From: Methylibium petroleiphilum PM1
GTDB lineage: Bacteria > Pseudomonadota > Gammaproteobacteria > Burkholderiales > Burkholderiaceae_C
Assembly (NCBI RefSeq): GCF_000015725.1
Contig: NC_008826.1
Location: 124,001 to 188,000, forward strand
Length of the DNA stretch: 64,000 nucleotides
Direction of reading: 5' to 3'
The translations under genes were made by a program, and so were the position numbers. Below are positions 43,821 through 51,963 of this stretch, in pieces. The first letter of the stretch is position 1, and the number at the start of each line of letters is the position of its first letter. The notes below the pieces were generated by a model. It saw only the letters and a list, made by a program, of their open reading frames with translations. It was not told where the DNA came from and did not search any database.

Positions 43821-44330
43821 CTAACCCCCGAGCTGTTCGAAGACGTAGAAGCTGATCGAGTCTGGCGCAATCTTCACCCGCAGCGCTTCCCTGCCACGTC
43901 GCCGCGCCTTCTCCTTCGCAGCTGCAAAGGACTCAGCAGAATCGGCGACCCCCATGCGGGCGGCATCGACACTGGCTCCCTCATCCAGGGCGTAGGCGCA
44001 GTCAACGACCAGCAGATCTGCTTGCTCACCGACTTGTGCGAGGCCGAGTGGGTTCGCGCAACTTCTGCCAAAGAAGTCGTTCAGCCGAACGTCGACATCG
44101 ACGTGGTTACGAAGTGCCGCGCACAGTTGCTCGTGCTGCTCGCGCTCGCGCTCGCAGTACGGCGCACCAAGATCGTCCCTTGCAACGCAGACCAACTTCC
44201 CGGCTGTGCGCGCTGAATTGATCTTGCTGCGTGCCTCGGTCTGGGAAAGGTGACGCTTCTTGACGGTACCGATCGGGAAGTTCGACAGATCAACGTCCCA
44301 GAACGAGAGATAGGTGATCGGATCATCCAT
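43821..44330 (-). CDS. Hypothetical protein
   Basis: The product reads MDDPITYLSFWDVDLSNFPI...TEARSKINSARTAGKLVCVA...NDFFGRSCANPLGLAQ (169 aa from 44330; an ATG at 44369 is also possible). It is soluble with a Lys/Arg-rich helix near the end. The IS3-family element sits 45 bp upstream of this start and may have separated the gene from its promoter. It converges with the 853-aa methyltransferase gene. No family is recognised. Confidence 0.5.
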   Translation of the reverse strand: MDDPITYLSFWDVDLSNFPIGTVKKRHLSQTEARSKINSARTAGKLVCVARDDLGAPYCEREREQHEQLCAALRNHVDVDVRLNDFFGRSCANPLGLAQVGEQADLLVVDCAYALDEGASVDAARMGVADSAESFAAAKEKARRRGREALRVKIAPDSISFYVFEQLGG

Positions 44331-44413
44331 GGCGTTTTGTGCCTCATGGCACGCGGGCGACCTCGACATTATGGTGACCTTGCCCCTGAATCCCGTAGCT
44401 CTTAGCATCCTTG

Positions 44414-45289
44414 TTACGCGGCCTTGTTGAGCTGTGCCGCGACCCAGCGCTCTTCATACTGCCTGGGGCTGAGGTAGCCCAGCGAGGAATGTAGCCGGCG
44501 GTGGTTGTAGAAGGCCATCCAGTCGATGACCTCGTCCATAGCCTGCCTCCTGGTGGCGAACTTACGCCCATGCAGTCTGCCGACCTTCAGGCGCCCCCAC
44601 AGGCTCTCGGTCGGCGCGTTGTCCCAGCAGTCGCCCTTGCGGCTCATCGACGAGCGCATCCCGTACCCGGTCAGCGCCTTCTGGAACTCGTCGCTGCAGT
44701 ATTGGCTGCCGCGGTCCGTGTGCACGATCAGCCCCGGCGGTGGCCGACGCCGGAACCACGCCATGCGCAGCGCGTCCGTCACCAGGCTGGCGCGCATGTG
44801 GGGCTGCATGCTCCAGCCCACGATCATCCGACTGTGCAAGTCGATGAAGGCCGCCAGGTACAGCCAGCCTTCGTCGGTAGCGATGTAGGTGATGTCGCTC
44901 GTCCACTTCGCGTTGGGGCCGTCGGCCGCGAAGTCCCGCTGAAGCAGGTCTGGCGCGATCGGCAGGTTGTGCTTGCTGTCGGTGGTGACGACGAACTTGC
45001 GGCGGCCCCGAGCCTTGATGCCGTGCTGCTGCATCAGGCGTCGAACCCGTTCCTTGCCGACGCGGTGGCCCCGGGCGCACAGCTCCTTAGTCATCCGCGG
45101 CCATCCGTACTCCTGACGGACCTCGGCGTGAATGGCACGCACGTGCGCCAGCAAGGCCTCGTCGCTCAGACGCCCCGAGCCCGGCCGGCTCGGCTGGCGT
45201 CGATACTGGCGGCGTTGGTGCTCGAAGTACCCGCTGACGCTCACGCCCAGCACCTCGCAGCTCAGGCTCACCGGCCAGCTCTCCTTCAT
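44414..45289 (-). CDS. IS3-family OrfB transposase (DDE)
   Basis: The 291-aa product has the IS3 OrfB layout: an N-terminal HTH_21-type region (ALLAHVRAIHAEVRQEYGWP), then the rve integrase core with WTSDITYI (first Asp), IVHTDRGSQY (second Asp) and NAPTESLWGRLK (Glu). It ends LSPRQYEERW, as usual for the family. It overlaps orfA and is normally made as a fusion by -1 frameshifting. Confidence 0.9.
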   Translation of the reverse strand: MKESWPVSLSCEVLGVSVSGYFEHQRRQYRRQPSRPGSGRLSDEALLAHVRAIHAEVRQEYGWPRMTKELCARGHRVGKERVRRLMQQHGIKARGRRKFVVTTDSKHNLPIAPDLLQRDFAADGPNAKWTSDITYIATDEGWLYLAAFIDLHSRMIVGWSMQPHMRASLVTDALRMAWFRRRPPPGLIVHTDRGSQYCSDEFQKALTGYGMRSSMSRKGDCWDNAPTESLWGRLKVGRLHGRKFATRRQAMDEVIDWMAFYNHRRLHSSLGYLSPRQYEERWVAAQLNKAA

Positions 45290-45606
45290 CGTCCGGATCC
45301 AGGCGTACTTTGCAGAACATCCTGCGCAAAGTACGCCGCCGCTTTTTTTGCGATGTCGCGCTCCATCTTCACGCGCGCCAGTTCCGCCCTCAGCCTGGCC
45401 AGCTCCATCTGCTCTGGCGTCACCGGCCGGTCGCCAGCGCCACCAAGCTGCCCCTGCTCACTGGAGCGCACCCAGTTGCTCAGGCTGGCCTTGGGAATGC
45501 CCAGCACCTTCGCCGTCATCCCCACCGACTGGCCTGCCCTGACCAGCCTGACGGCCTCCAGCTTGAACTCCTGCGTGTACTTCCCACGCACTTGCTTGTC
45601 ATTCAT
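45286..45606 (-). CDS. IS3-family OrfA, with frameshift signal
   Basis: The 106-aa product (MNDKQVRGKYTQEFKLEAVR...) is a helix-turn-helix protein ending in a leucine-zipper-like helix (EQMELARLRAELARVKME). A seven-A slippery run in the codons for KKAA is followed by a perfect 12-bp stem GGCGTACTTTGC / GCAAAGTACGCC (about 45303-45339). This is the classical signal for a -1 shift into orfB. Confidence 0.88.
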   Translation of the reverse strand: MNDKQVRGKYTQEFKLEAVRLVRAGQSVGMTAKVLGIPKASLSNWVRSSEQGQLGGAGDRPVTPEQMELARLRAELARVKMERDIAKKAAAYFAQDVLQSTPGSGR

Positions 45607-45733
45607 CTCGTAGCTCCTGTCTCTGATTCCATCATCAGCCAAGAACTACGTTTTTCGGGGGCAAGGTCATGGAGTCCACGCCACGCGCGCGGCTGGCGCA
45701 CTGCGGCTCGAACAGACCGCGCTTTCCTCTGGC

Positions 45734-46612
45734 CTACTCCAGCGCTGTGGCTTCCACGATCGCCGCAAACTGCTCCAACATCTCCGGCTGCTGCTGCTTC
45801 AGGTACTTCGCCACCTTCGCGTTCTCAAGAAGCTTGGCGAGGTAGCCCCTGGCCAAGACAAGGTTTAACACGTCCTGCCCGTACGACTGCTCGACCAACC
45901 GATACTGGCCCTGCAGGTTCGCCATCTCGCGCTCCATGCGCGCCATCTGCTCGGGCGTCACGCCGCTCACTTTCCGTGGCCGCATTCCGTCCACCAAGGC
46001 CGACGCTGAAGTCGCGACAAGCAGCGCCTCGGCATAGGCCACAGTGAGGTTGTTCGCGGAAATCATCAACTCCGCGCACTCCACCTGGCGCGTCGGCTTC
46101 ATCTTGCGGATCACCCGGCCCAGCTCAGCCGAGAACTGCCGGTCCTTGAAGAGCTCGACAGCCTCCGGGCAGATCCCGTCCAGGAGGTTCACCTTCTTGG
46201 CGATATGGCTCACGTCCACACTGAGCGCGCTGGCCAACCGTTCGGGTGAGACACCCCGATCGATCGCGCGTCGGATCATGTAGTGCTCCTGGATCGTCGA
46301 CAGGCGGTTGATCCGGTTGTTGTAGGTGTAAGCCTCGTCGTCGGTGGCGACCAAGCAGGGTGCGTCCTCCTGCCCCAGGTCGCGCAGCACCACCAGCCGC
46401 ACGTGCCCGTCTAGTAGAAGGTGCTGGCCCGTGCCGGCGTCCATCGCCGCAACGGAGAGCGGCTCAATCAGCCCGATCTCCTGGATTGACGCCCGGATCT
46501 GCCTGAACTTCCGCGACGTCGCCAGACCAGCCGGCACCTTGCGCGAAGGCAGGATCCGATCCAACGGCACCACCAGCGGCGCCGGCACAAAACCCAAGGC
46601 AACACCAGTCAT
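45734..46612 (-). CDS. RepB/ParB-type partition-like protein
   Basis: The 292-aa product has a ParB-like N-terminal nuclease-fold region (VPLDRILPSRKVPA...IQEIGLIEPLSVA, LLLDGHVRLVVLRDLG), a KorB/ParB-type HTH (ERLASALSVDVSHIAKKVNLL) and a RepB-type C-terminus (LVEQSYGQDVLNLVLARGYL). The ATG overlaps the previous gene (ATGA). Paired ParB-like genes behind a serine recombinase form a cassette seen in many proteobacterial islands; the role is thought to be DNA binding, not proven partition. Confidence 0.7.
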   Translation of the reverse strand: MTGVALGFVPAPLVVPLDRILPSRKVPAGLATSRKFRQIRASIQEIGLIEPLSVAAMDAGTGQHLLLDGHVRLVVLRDLGQEDAPCLVATDDEAYTYNNRINRLSTIQEHYMIRRAIDRGVSPERLASALSVDVSHIAKKVNLLDGICPEAVELFKDRQFSAELGRVIRKMKPTRQVECAELMISANNLTVAYAEALLVATSASALVDGMRPRKVSGVTPEQMARMEREMANLQGQYRLVEQSYGQDVLNLVLARGYLAKLLENAKVAKYLKQQQPEMLEQFAAIVEATALE

Positions 46613-47508
46613 GCCCGCCGCCCGTCGGTCCACACCCGCTCGGCGAGGTACTTCGGCAGGGTGTCCAGCCCCTCGGCCCGGAGCAAGTTGACGAAGTTCT
46701 CGTCCTGAAAGAGTTGCTGCAACGCACTCACCGCGAAGAGCAGTCGTTGCTGTGCGAACGTCGCCTTTCGCACCATAGCCTTCTGTCGCTCGACCTCCTT
46801 CTGATAGGTGCGTACCAGGCTCGAGGTCGTCACGTCTGCGGCCTTGCGCGGCATGCACTTGCCGACCGATCGCCCGAGGACGGCACGCCGCTCAAGCACA
46901 CGCCGAGCGTCGATCAGTCTGCGCCCCCGTAGCGTGCCCGCCTCGTAGGCGTCCTGCAGTGCGGTCTGCACGGCTTTGTTGTCGTCGCCTGCGCCGACGA
47001 TGGATAGAGCCGCATTCAGTGGCAGGTCACCCTTCTCGACGGCGACCAGCAGTCGCTGCTCACCTCGCTGGATCAACGTGAGGATGCCTTGGACATAGCT
47101 CAGCGTTAGCCCGGTTTTGGTGGCGATCTGCTTCGGCGTGTACCCCCGATCTCGGAGCTGCTGGATGCCGGCGAGCAACTCCAGCGGCCGCCACTGCCGC
47201 CGCGCGATGTTTTCAGTCAAGCTCATGATGAACGCGTCTTCGTCGCCGACGACAACGACCAGCGCAGGAATCGTCGCCTCGCCCAGCGCCTTGAAGGCCT
47301 TCATGCGCCCCTCGCCGCACACGAGCAGGTAGCGTTCGTCGCCATTAGGCCCACGCCGCGGTGTCACGACGATCGGCTTCTTCAACCCGATGGTCTTGAT
47401 GTTGCCGACGATCTCCCCAAAGGCCCGGCTGTTGCGCTCGCGCGGGTTGAGCACCTCGATGCGATCGATCGGGATCTGTCGAAGCTCCTGCTGGCGATCT
47501 GCGCTCAC
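46609..47508 (-). CDS. ParB-type DNA-binding protein
   Basis: The 299-aa product starts with GTG overlapping the recombinase stop (GTGA). It has the ParB N-terminal motif (IPIDRIEVLNPRERN...IKTIGLKKPIVV, LVCGEGRMKAFKALG, MSLTENIARR), followed by an HTH (YTPKQIATKTGLTLSYVQGI). It lies between the serine recombinase and the RepB-like gene, all in one overlapping operon. Confidence 0.75.
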   Translation of the reverse strand: MSADRQQELRQIPIDRIEVLNPRERNSRAFGEIVGNIKTIGLKKPIVVTPRRGPNGDERYLLVCGEGRMKAFKALGEATIPALVVVVGDEDAFIMSLTENIARRQWRPLELLAGIQQLRDRGYTPKQIATKTGLTLSYVQGILTLIQRGEQRLLVAVEKGDLPLNAALSIVGAGDDNKAVQTALQDAYEAGTLRGRRLIDARRVLERRAVLGRSVGKCMPRKAADVTTSSLVRTYQKEVERQKAMVRKATFAQQRLLFAVSALQQLFQDENFVNLLRAEGLDTLPKYLAERVWTDGRRA

Positions 47509-49070
47509 GCCGCCACCCGCAGCCGCGCCCGGGCGGCCATTCCATAGAGGTAGTCGAGCGTCTCGAAGCGATAACTCTCGAGCTCAGCGGTGTTCTGCTC
47601 GGCAAGGCTGATGCGCGACGGGCCGAAGTCAACCCGCGGGAGGAGGTAGAAGTCCCGCACTGCCTGGTTGCCGTCATCGAGCCGGGCCGCCACGGAGATG
47701 TCCGGCGCGAGGCTGGTGTCGAGTCGAATCTTCCAACGGTTGTGGCCACTGTCGACGGCGTGGCACCGTGCAAGGACGATGGACACCGTGAACTCGCGGT
47801 TCACCCACAGCACGTCGGTGGCCGGGTCTCGCTCGAAGGAGCCGCCGAGGTTGGCGATCTCGCGCTCGATCTGCTGCACCAGGTCAGGGTGCATGCGGCG
47901 CAGCTGGCGGTTGATCTCCACGTATCGGTAGTCGCGGTCGGGTGTATAGCCCACCAGCTGATAGGCACGGACGAGGCTGCCGAAGCGGTGCGCATAGACA
48001 GCGGCGCAGGGCATGCCTTCGGCCTCGTTGATCACCAGTCCGGACAGGAAGCCGCGGTTGCGATACAGACCGCGCAACCGTTCGATCAGCTCCTCGTCGG
48101 TGTAGCGACGCGCCCGTGCCCGGATGATCCCCTGGGCGGTGTAGAACACGTCGGGCGGCACGATGCCGGTGAACGCGCCCTCCCGCCGGATCCACATGTC
48201 GGGCGGATTCACCACCCGCACCTTCTTCAGCTTGAACGAGACCCGGTTGTAGATGTTGTGGCCGACGTACTTCTCGTTGGTCAGCACCTCGTGCACCGTT
48301 GCCCGGGTCCACTCGCGGCCGAGGTCCGTGCGCAAGCGCATGCCGTTGAGCCGGCCAGCGATCTCCGATTCAACCAGACCGTCGTCAATGAACCAGCGGT
48401 AGATCTGGTTGACGATCCGAACCTCTTCTTCGGGGCCGGGCGTCAGGATGACGCGGTCGGTCTGCAGGCTCTTCTGCTCCCCGCGGGAGAGCTCCGTCTT
48501 AGCCGCCCCCTGTACATCAACCAGCGTGCGGCGCAGGCCGTACCCGGCTGGCCCGCCCTGACGAAAACCCAGCTCGATCAGTCGGCACTGGCCAGCAAAC
48601 ACTTTTGCCGAGAGCTCGCGGCTGTACTCGCCAGCCATCGCCCGCTTGACACCCTTGACGATCGTCGACACCGGCGAGCCGTCGTTCTCGAACTGTTCGG
48701 CGCAGTAGGCGACTTGGATACCAGCACGCCGGCAGATGTACTCGTAGTACGCGCTCTCGTCGGCGTCCTGGAAGCGTCCCCAGCGGCTGACGTCGTAGAC
48801 GAGGATGATCTGGAAGTCGGCGCGCTTGTTCTCCACGTCATGAATCAGGCGCTGCAGCGCTTGGCGTCCGTCGATGCGCAGCCCGCTCTTACCCTCGTCT
48901 GCGTAGGTCGCAACGATCTCGATGCCGCGCCGCGCGGCGTACTCGCGGATCTTGTCGCCCTGGTTCTCGGTGGAGTACTGCTGGTGCTCGGTCGACATGC
49001 GCACGTACTCGGCCGCGCGCATGCGGATGGGCACCTCCTGCCCTTCGGTTCGTGGGACGTCCGATTGCAT
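47505..49070 (-). CDS. Large serine recombinase
   Basis: The ATG at 49070 has GGAGG at proper spacing; the open frame upstream is not coding. The 521-aa product has the resolvase catalytic domain (EYVRMSTEHQQYSTENQGDK, nucleophile Ser26; DEGKSGL; LVYDVSRWGRFQD) and the recombinase domain (NQIYRWFIDDGLVESEIAGR, EVLTNEKYVGHNIYNR). A long C-terminal domain lacks an obvious zinc ribbon. It probably mobilises or mobilised the cassette 45734-49693. The target site is not evident. Confidence 0.85.
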   Translation of the reverse strand: MQSDVPRTEGQEVPIRMRAAEYVRMSTEHQQYSTENQGDKIREYAARRGIEIVATYADEGKSGLRIDGRQALQRLIHDVENKRADFQIILVYDVSRWGRFQDADESAYYEYICRRAGIQVAYCAEQFENDGSPVSTIVKGVKRAMAGEYSRELSAKVFAGQCRLIELGFRQGGPAGYGLRRTLVDVQGAAKTELSRGEQKSLQTDRVILTPGPEEEVRIVNQIYRWFIDDGLVESEIAGRLNGMRLRTDLGREWTRATVHEVLTNEKYVGHNIYNRVSFKLKKVRVVNPPDMWIRREGAFTGIVPPDVFYTAQGIIRARARRYTDEELIERLRGLYRNRGFLSGLVINEAEGMPCAAVYAHRFGSLVRAYQLVGYTPDRDYRYVEINRQLRRMHPDLVQQIEREIANLGGSFERDPATDVLWVNREFTVSIVLARCHAVDSGHNRWKIRLDTSLAPDISVAARLDDGNQAVRDFYLLPRVDFGPSRISLAEQNTAELESYRFETLDYLYGMAARARLRVAA

Positions 49071-49267
49071 GTACGGCCTCCACCAGGTCAACGGGCCAAC
49101 GGGCCTCACCGGCAAGGCACCGGTGGCGCAGGCGACGCCGTCGGTCGATGCGGGCCTGATGGAAAGGTCGTGCGTCGGCGCTCGGCGGTCGTGTTCGCCC
49201 TGCCAAGGTAGCAGCGAAGCTATGGCGCGTCGATCGAGTAGGCTGTTTGCAATCAGCTGCGAAGACG

Positions 49268-49693
49268 CTAAGTGCCTGACAGCAAAGTTATTTTGACGAT
49301 CCACGCGTCCATCTTTGCAATCTCGCCCTTTTCGGCCGGAGTGAGGTGGTAAGTGCCTGAGGCCAAAGGAGAAACCTGCGGGATCGCGTCCATCTTTGCA
49401 ATCAAACCTGGTTGACGCATGGCGTTGCGAACCTGTTGTTGACGGCGGTTGCGCTCGACGTAACCGGGGTGCTCGGCCCGGTACTGCTGCCAGTAGTCGG
49501 TGTGGCTCTCGCGCCAGCGACGCTGGCACTGGAGTTGGTTGGCGCGGTAGTCCCCGTCGGCGTGGCGTTTCTCCCGTTGCCAAAGCTTGCGGCGCTCTCG
49601 CTGGCACTCGGGTCGGCTGCAGTAGTTCTGTGTCGGCACGCGTGCTGATGTCTGGAAGGCGTCTGCGCACGCGAGGCATCTCTTGAGTCCCAT
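49268..49693 (-). CDS. Zinc-binding-like hypothetical protein of the recombinase cassette
   Basis: The 141-aa product begins MGLKRCLACADAFQTSARVPTQ with CxxC, then CSRPECQRERRKLWQREKRH, a basic region rich in Arg, Gln and Trp, and twice contains IAKMDA near the end. Proteins of this design often accompany the serine recombinase/ParB cassette. A role in DNA binding is plausible from the basic helices and CxxC pairs. Confidence 0.6.
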   Translation of the reverse strand: MGLKRCLACADAFQTSARVPTQNYCSRPECQRERRKLWQREKRHADGDYRANQLQCQRRWRESHTDYWQQYRAEHPGYVERNRRQQQVRNAMRQPGLIAKMDAIPQVSPLASGTYHLTPAEKGEIAKMDAWIVKITLLSGT

Positions 49694-49763
49694 GGAATCC
49701 TCCCTGCGCGAAGGGCGTGATAGCCCGGTGGCAGCGGCAGGGCGCCGCCGCTAAGCTGGCGCG

Positions 49764-50690
49764 ATGGACTCGGACGAACGTCAGTCGCTGATGCGCATCG
49801 CTGCGTTCGGCCAAGTCCGACGTCTACTCGAGACTCACGACCAACTGACGGCCACCGACCTGGGCGCCGGGTTCACCTTCGAGGGCGAGCGTGTGCCGCT
49901 CGTGAACCCGCAACGCGGCATCTTCAAGCCGCAGCAGATGCAGCACCTGCTGTCGATCAAGACGGTGTTCCCAAAAGCTGGCGCCAAGGTCTGGTACGAC
50001 GACCAGAGGCACGTCCACCGCCAGATCTACGAGGGTGAAGAGACGATCGACTACGCGTTCATGGGCACCGACCCCGACGTGGCCGAGAACCGCTGGCTGC
50101 GCGAGGCGATGGAGCAGCAGGTGCCAATCATCTACTTCCTCGGTGTGTCACCCGGGCGCTACCAGCCGGTCGTGCCGGCGTTCATCGTGGGTTGGGACGC
50201 GCAGGCATCCAAGGCGAAGGTGGCGTTCGGTGACCCGTTGTCCCTGGCTGCCAAGCCCCCGGGGGACCGTGCTGAACGTCGGTACGCGCTGCGCATGGTG
50301 CAGCAGCGCTTGCATCAGGCCTCGTTCCGCGACGCGGTTATCACCGCCTATCGTGGGCGGTGTGCGCTGTCAGGCTTGCCAGAGCCGCTGTTGCTGGATG
50401 CGGCTCACATCGTGGCTGACATGGACGAGCGGCTTGGGCAGCCGATCGTCCCGAATGGCATTCCGCTCTCGAAGATCCATCATGCGGCCTTCGACGCGCA
50501 CCTTATTGGGGTCGACCCGGATTATCGCGTGCATGTTTCGGAGCGGCTACTTGGGCAGAACGACGGTCCCATGCTCGAGGCTTTGAAGCGACTTCACCGC
50601 GGCGAGCTGCACTTGCCTTCCCGATCCCAGGACCGACCTGATCGCGAACGCTTGGCACGTCGGTTTGAGCTTTTCAAGGCAGCGGCATAG
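49764..50690 (+). CDS. HNH endonuclease with N-terminal sensor-like domain
   Basis: The 308-aa product has a C-terminal HNH_2-type nuclease (CALSGLPEPLLLDAAHIVA, then VPNGIPLSKIHHAAFDAHLI). Its N-terminal domain (VPLVNPQRGIFKPQQMQHLL...KVWYDDQRHVHRQIY...DYAFMGTDP) is found with such nucleases and could be a PUA/SRA-like modified-DNA reader. That fold idea is inference. The gene is divergent from the recombinase cassette. A restriction role against modified or foreign DNA is likely but unproven. Confidence 0.7.
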   Translation: MDSDERQSLMRIAAFGQVRRLLETHDQLTATDLGAGFTFEGERVPLVNPQRGIFKPQQMQHLLSIKTVFPKAGAKVWYDDQRHVHRQIYEGEETIDYAFMGTDPDVAENRWLREAMEQQVPIIYFLGVSPGRYQPVVPAFIVGWDAQASKAKVAFGDPLSLAAKPPGDRAERRYALRMVQQRLHQASFRDAVITAYRGRCALSGLPEPLLLDAAHIVADMDERLGQPIVPNGIPLSKIHHAAFDAHLIGVDPDYRVHVSERLLGQNDGPMLEALKRLHRGELHLPSRSQDRPDRERLARRFELFKAAA

Positions 50691-50800
50691 CGCGCAGCGA
50701 AGCGAGTCGACGTGCAAGCTACTGTTTTCCTCTTTGGGGTTGGCCTGTGCTAGAGATCTCGCCCCGATGCCGCGCGCAGCGCGGGCGCGTATGGCGCAGG

Positions 50801-51334
50801 CTAGCTTGGCAGGCCGCCGCTCTTCTCGGTGGGCACCAGCTTGGCGTCGGACAGCACCTTGCCCTTGGGCAGATGCTCGGCCGCGTCCGCCTTGATCGCC
50901 GCAAGTTGACGAGCGGTCAGCGGCTCGTCATCGGGCTCGTAGCACGAGGGCCGCATCTTCTCGCCTGATCCAGCCAGTAGCGCGGCCAGCAACTTGCTCT
51001 CGTGCTCAAACTGCTGCGCCGGTGTGCTCGAAGCGAGGTCAGCCTAGCCGCGCTCGACGGCGACGCGCATCTGCTCGGCGAGCTCTTCGGGCGTGCCGGC
51101 AAGGCTGAGGTCGCGAGCGTCGAAGACGCTAGCGCTTGGCTGCTTGTGCTTTGTGCGGCCCACCTTGGCCTTAGCTGCGGCGATTCGTGACCGCGCTTCT
51201 TCTTCGGTGAAGCGCGGATTCCACCGAATGAACTCCGCGACCGTCATGCCCGCCAGGTCCTGCTCGAAAGCGACCTCGTACGCGACCGACGCAGGCGTGC
51301 CACCGGTGCCGGGCTGCTTGTTCTTCCTGTTCAT
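50801..51334 (-). pseudogene. Gene interrupted by an in-frame amber codon
   Basis: From ATG 51334 a frame of 96 codons (MNRKNKQPGTGG..., DLAGMTVAEFIRWNPRFTEE) ends at TAG 51046-51044. The very same frame stays open for 80 more codons (ADLASSTPAQQFEHESKLL..., YEPDDEPLTARQLAAIKADA) to 50801. The two parts together look like one protein of 177 residues. Either the gene is decayed or the upstream part alone is the real product. No family is recognised. Confidence 0.45.
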
Positions 51335-51344
51335 GGTTTATCCG

Positions 51345-51926
51345 TCAAAGTCTAAGTGGACGGTGATGCAGAACGCGCGAGCGTACTGATCCAGGCCGCC
51401 GCCTTTGTAGCGCCGGCGAGGCGGCCGCCAGCGCTGGATCGAAGGCGCCAACGCGCGCGCGATAGTCCTCTTCCATCAGGCGCTCGAAGTTAGGACTGCC
51501 AAACTCGCGCCTGACTGGCTGCATCTGATCCCAAAGGCGGTCCTCGAGCGAGCCGAGCGCCACGCGTCGAAGGATGGTCCGACAGATCGCGGCCTTTCGC
51601 TTGCGCAGCGATGTCAACCAACGCGCCCCTCGCGGTCGCTCCTGCTTTCGAGGTACTCGATGAGCCGGTCGAGCTGGTGCCGGAAGAAGTAGAGCACCAT
51701 CATGAGAATGGCGAAGGCGACCAGCGCCAGGTAGTGCGTAGATCGGGAGTGTTAGCCACCCCAGCCTGACAAGCCAGTCCACGAGCCATGGCTCCAGGTC
51801 GTCGGAGACGAAGACTTGCAAGCCACTCAGCAGCCGCTCGTACGCAGGCGTTCGCACAAACCGCTTCAGACAGTCCAGCAGGGCGCGTCGTTGAATGGCA
51901 ATGTAGGCGTCGACGTTCGTCGTCAC
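51345..51926 (-). pseudogene. Frameshifted small membrane protein gene and remnant
   Basis: From GTG 51926 the frame reads TTNVDAYIAIQRRALLDCLK...WLVRLGWLTLPIYA. At about 51740 it changes to another frame that gives a convincing membrane helix (YLALVAFAILMMVLYFFRHQ) and stops after ESRSDREGRVG. The first frame then continues as a basic segment (SLRKRKAAICRTILRRVALG...). One base change would repair the first gene; the last part may be a separate coupled gene starting at TTG. Confidence 0.35.
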
Positions 51927-51963
51927 GATTGAAGACGGTGGATTCAGGCTACGACCACATCGG

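Larger units (their letters stand above)
44375..45669 (-). mobile_element. IS3-family insertion sequence, complete
   Basis: The 1295-bp element has imperfect terminal inverted repeats (TGACCTTGCCCCTGAATCCC left; TGACCTTGCCCCCGAAAAAC right, read inward), starting with TGA as in the IS3 family. A 3-bp target repeat TGG flanks it (44372-44374, 45670-45672). Two overlapping genes, orfA and orfB, are intact. It looks recent and potentially active. Confidence 0.9.

Noticed and set aside
45670-45733. Island boundary at the IS element
   Set aside because: The IS has its own inverted repeats and TGG target repeat; genes on both sides belong to the same larger island, whose true ends are fixed by the split dcd.
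49071-49814. N-terminal extension of the serine recombinase up to 769 residues
   Set aside because: The extension overlaps another gene on the same strand in a different frame, and the ATG at 49070 with GGAGG leads directly into the catalytic domain.
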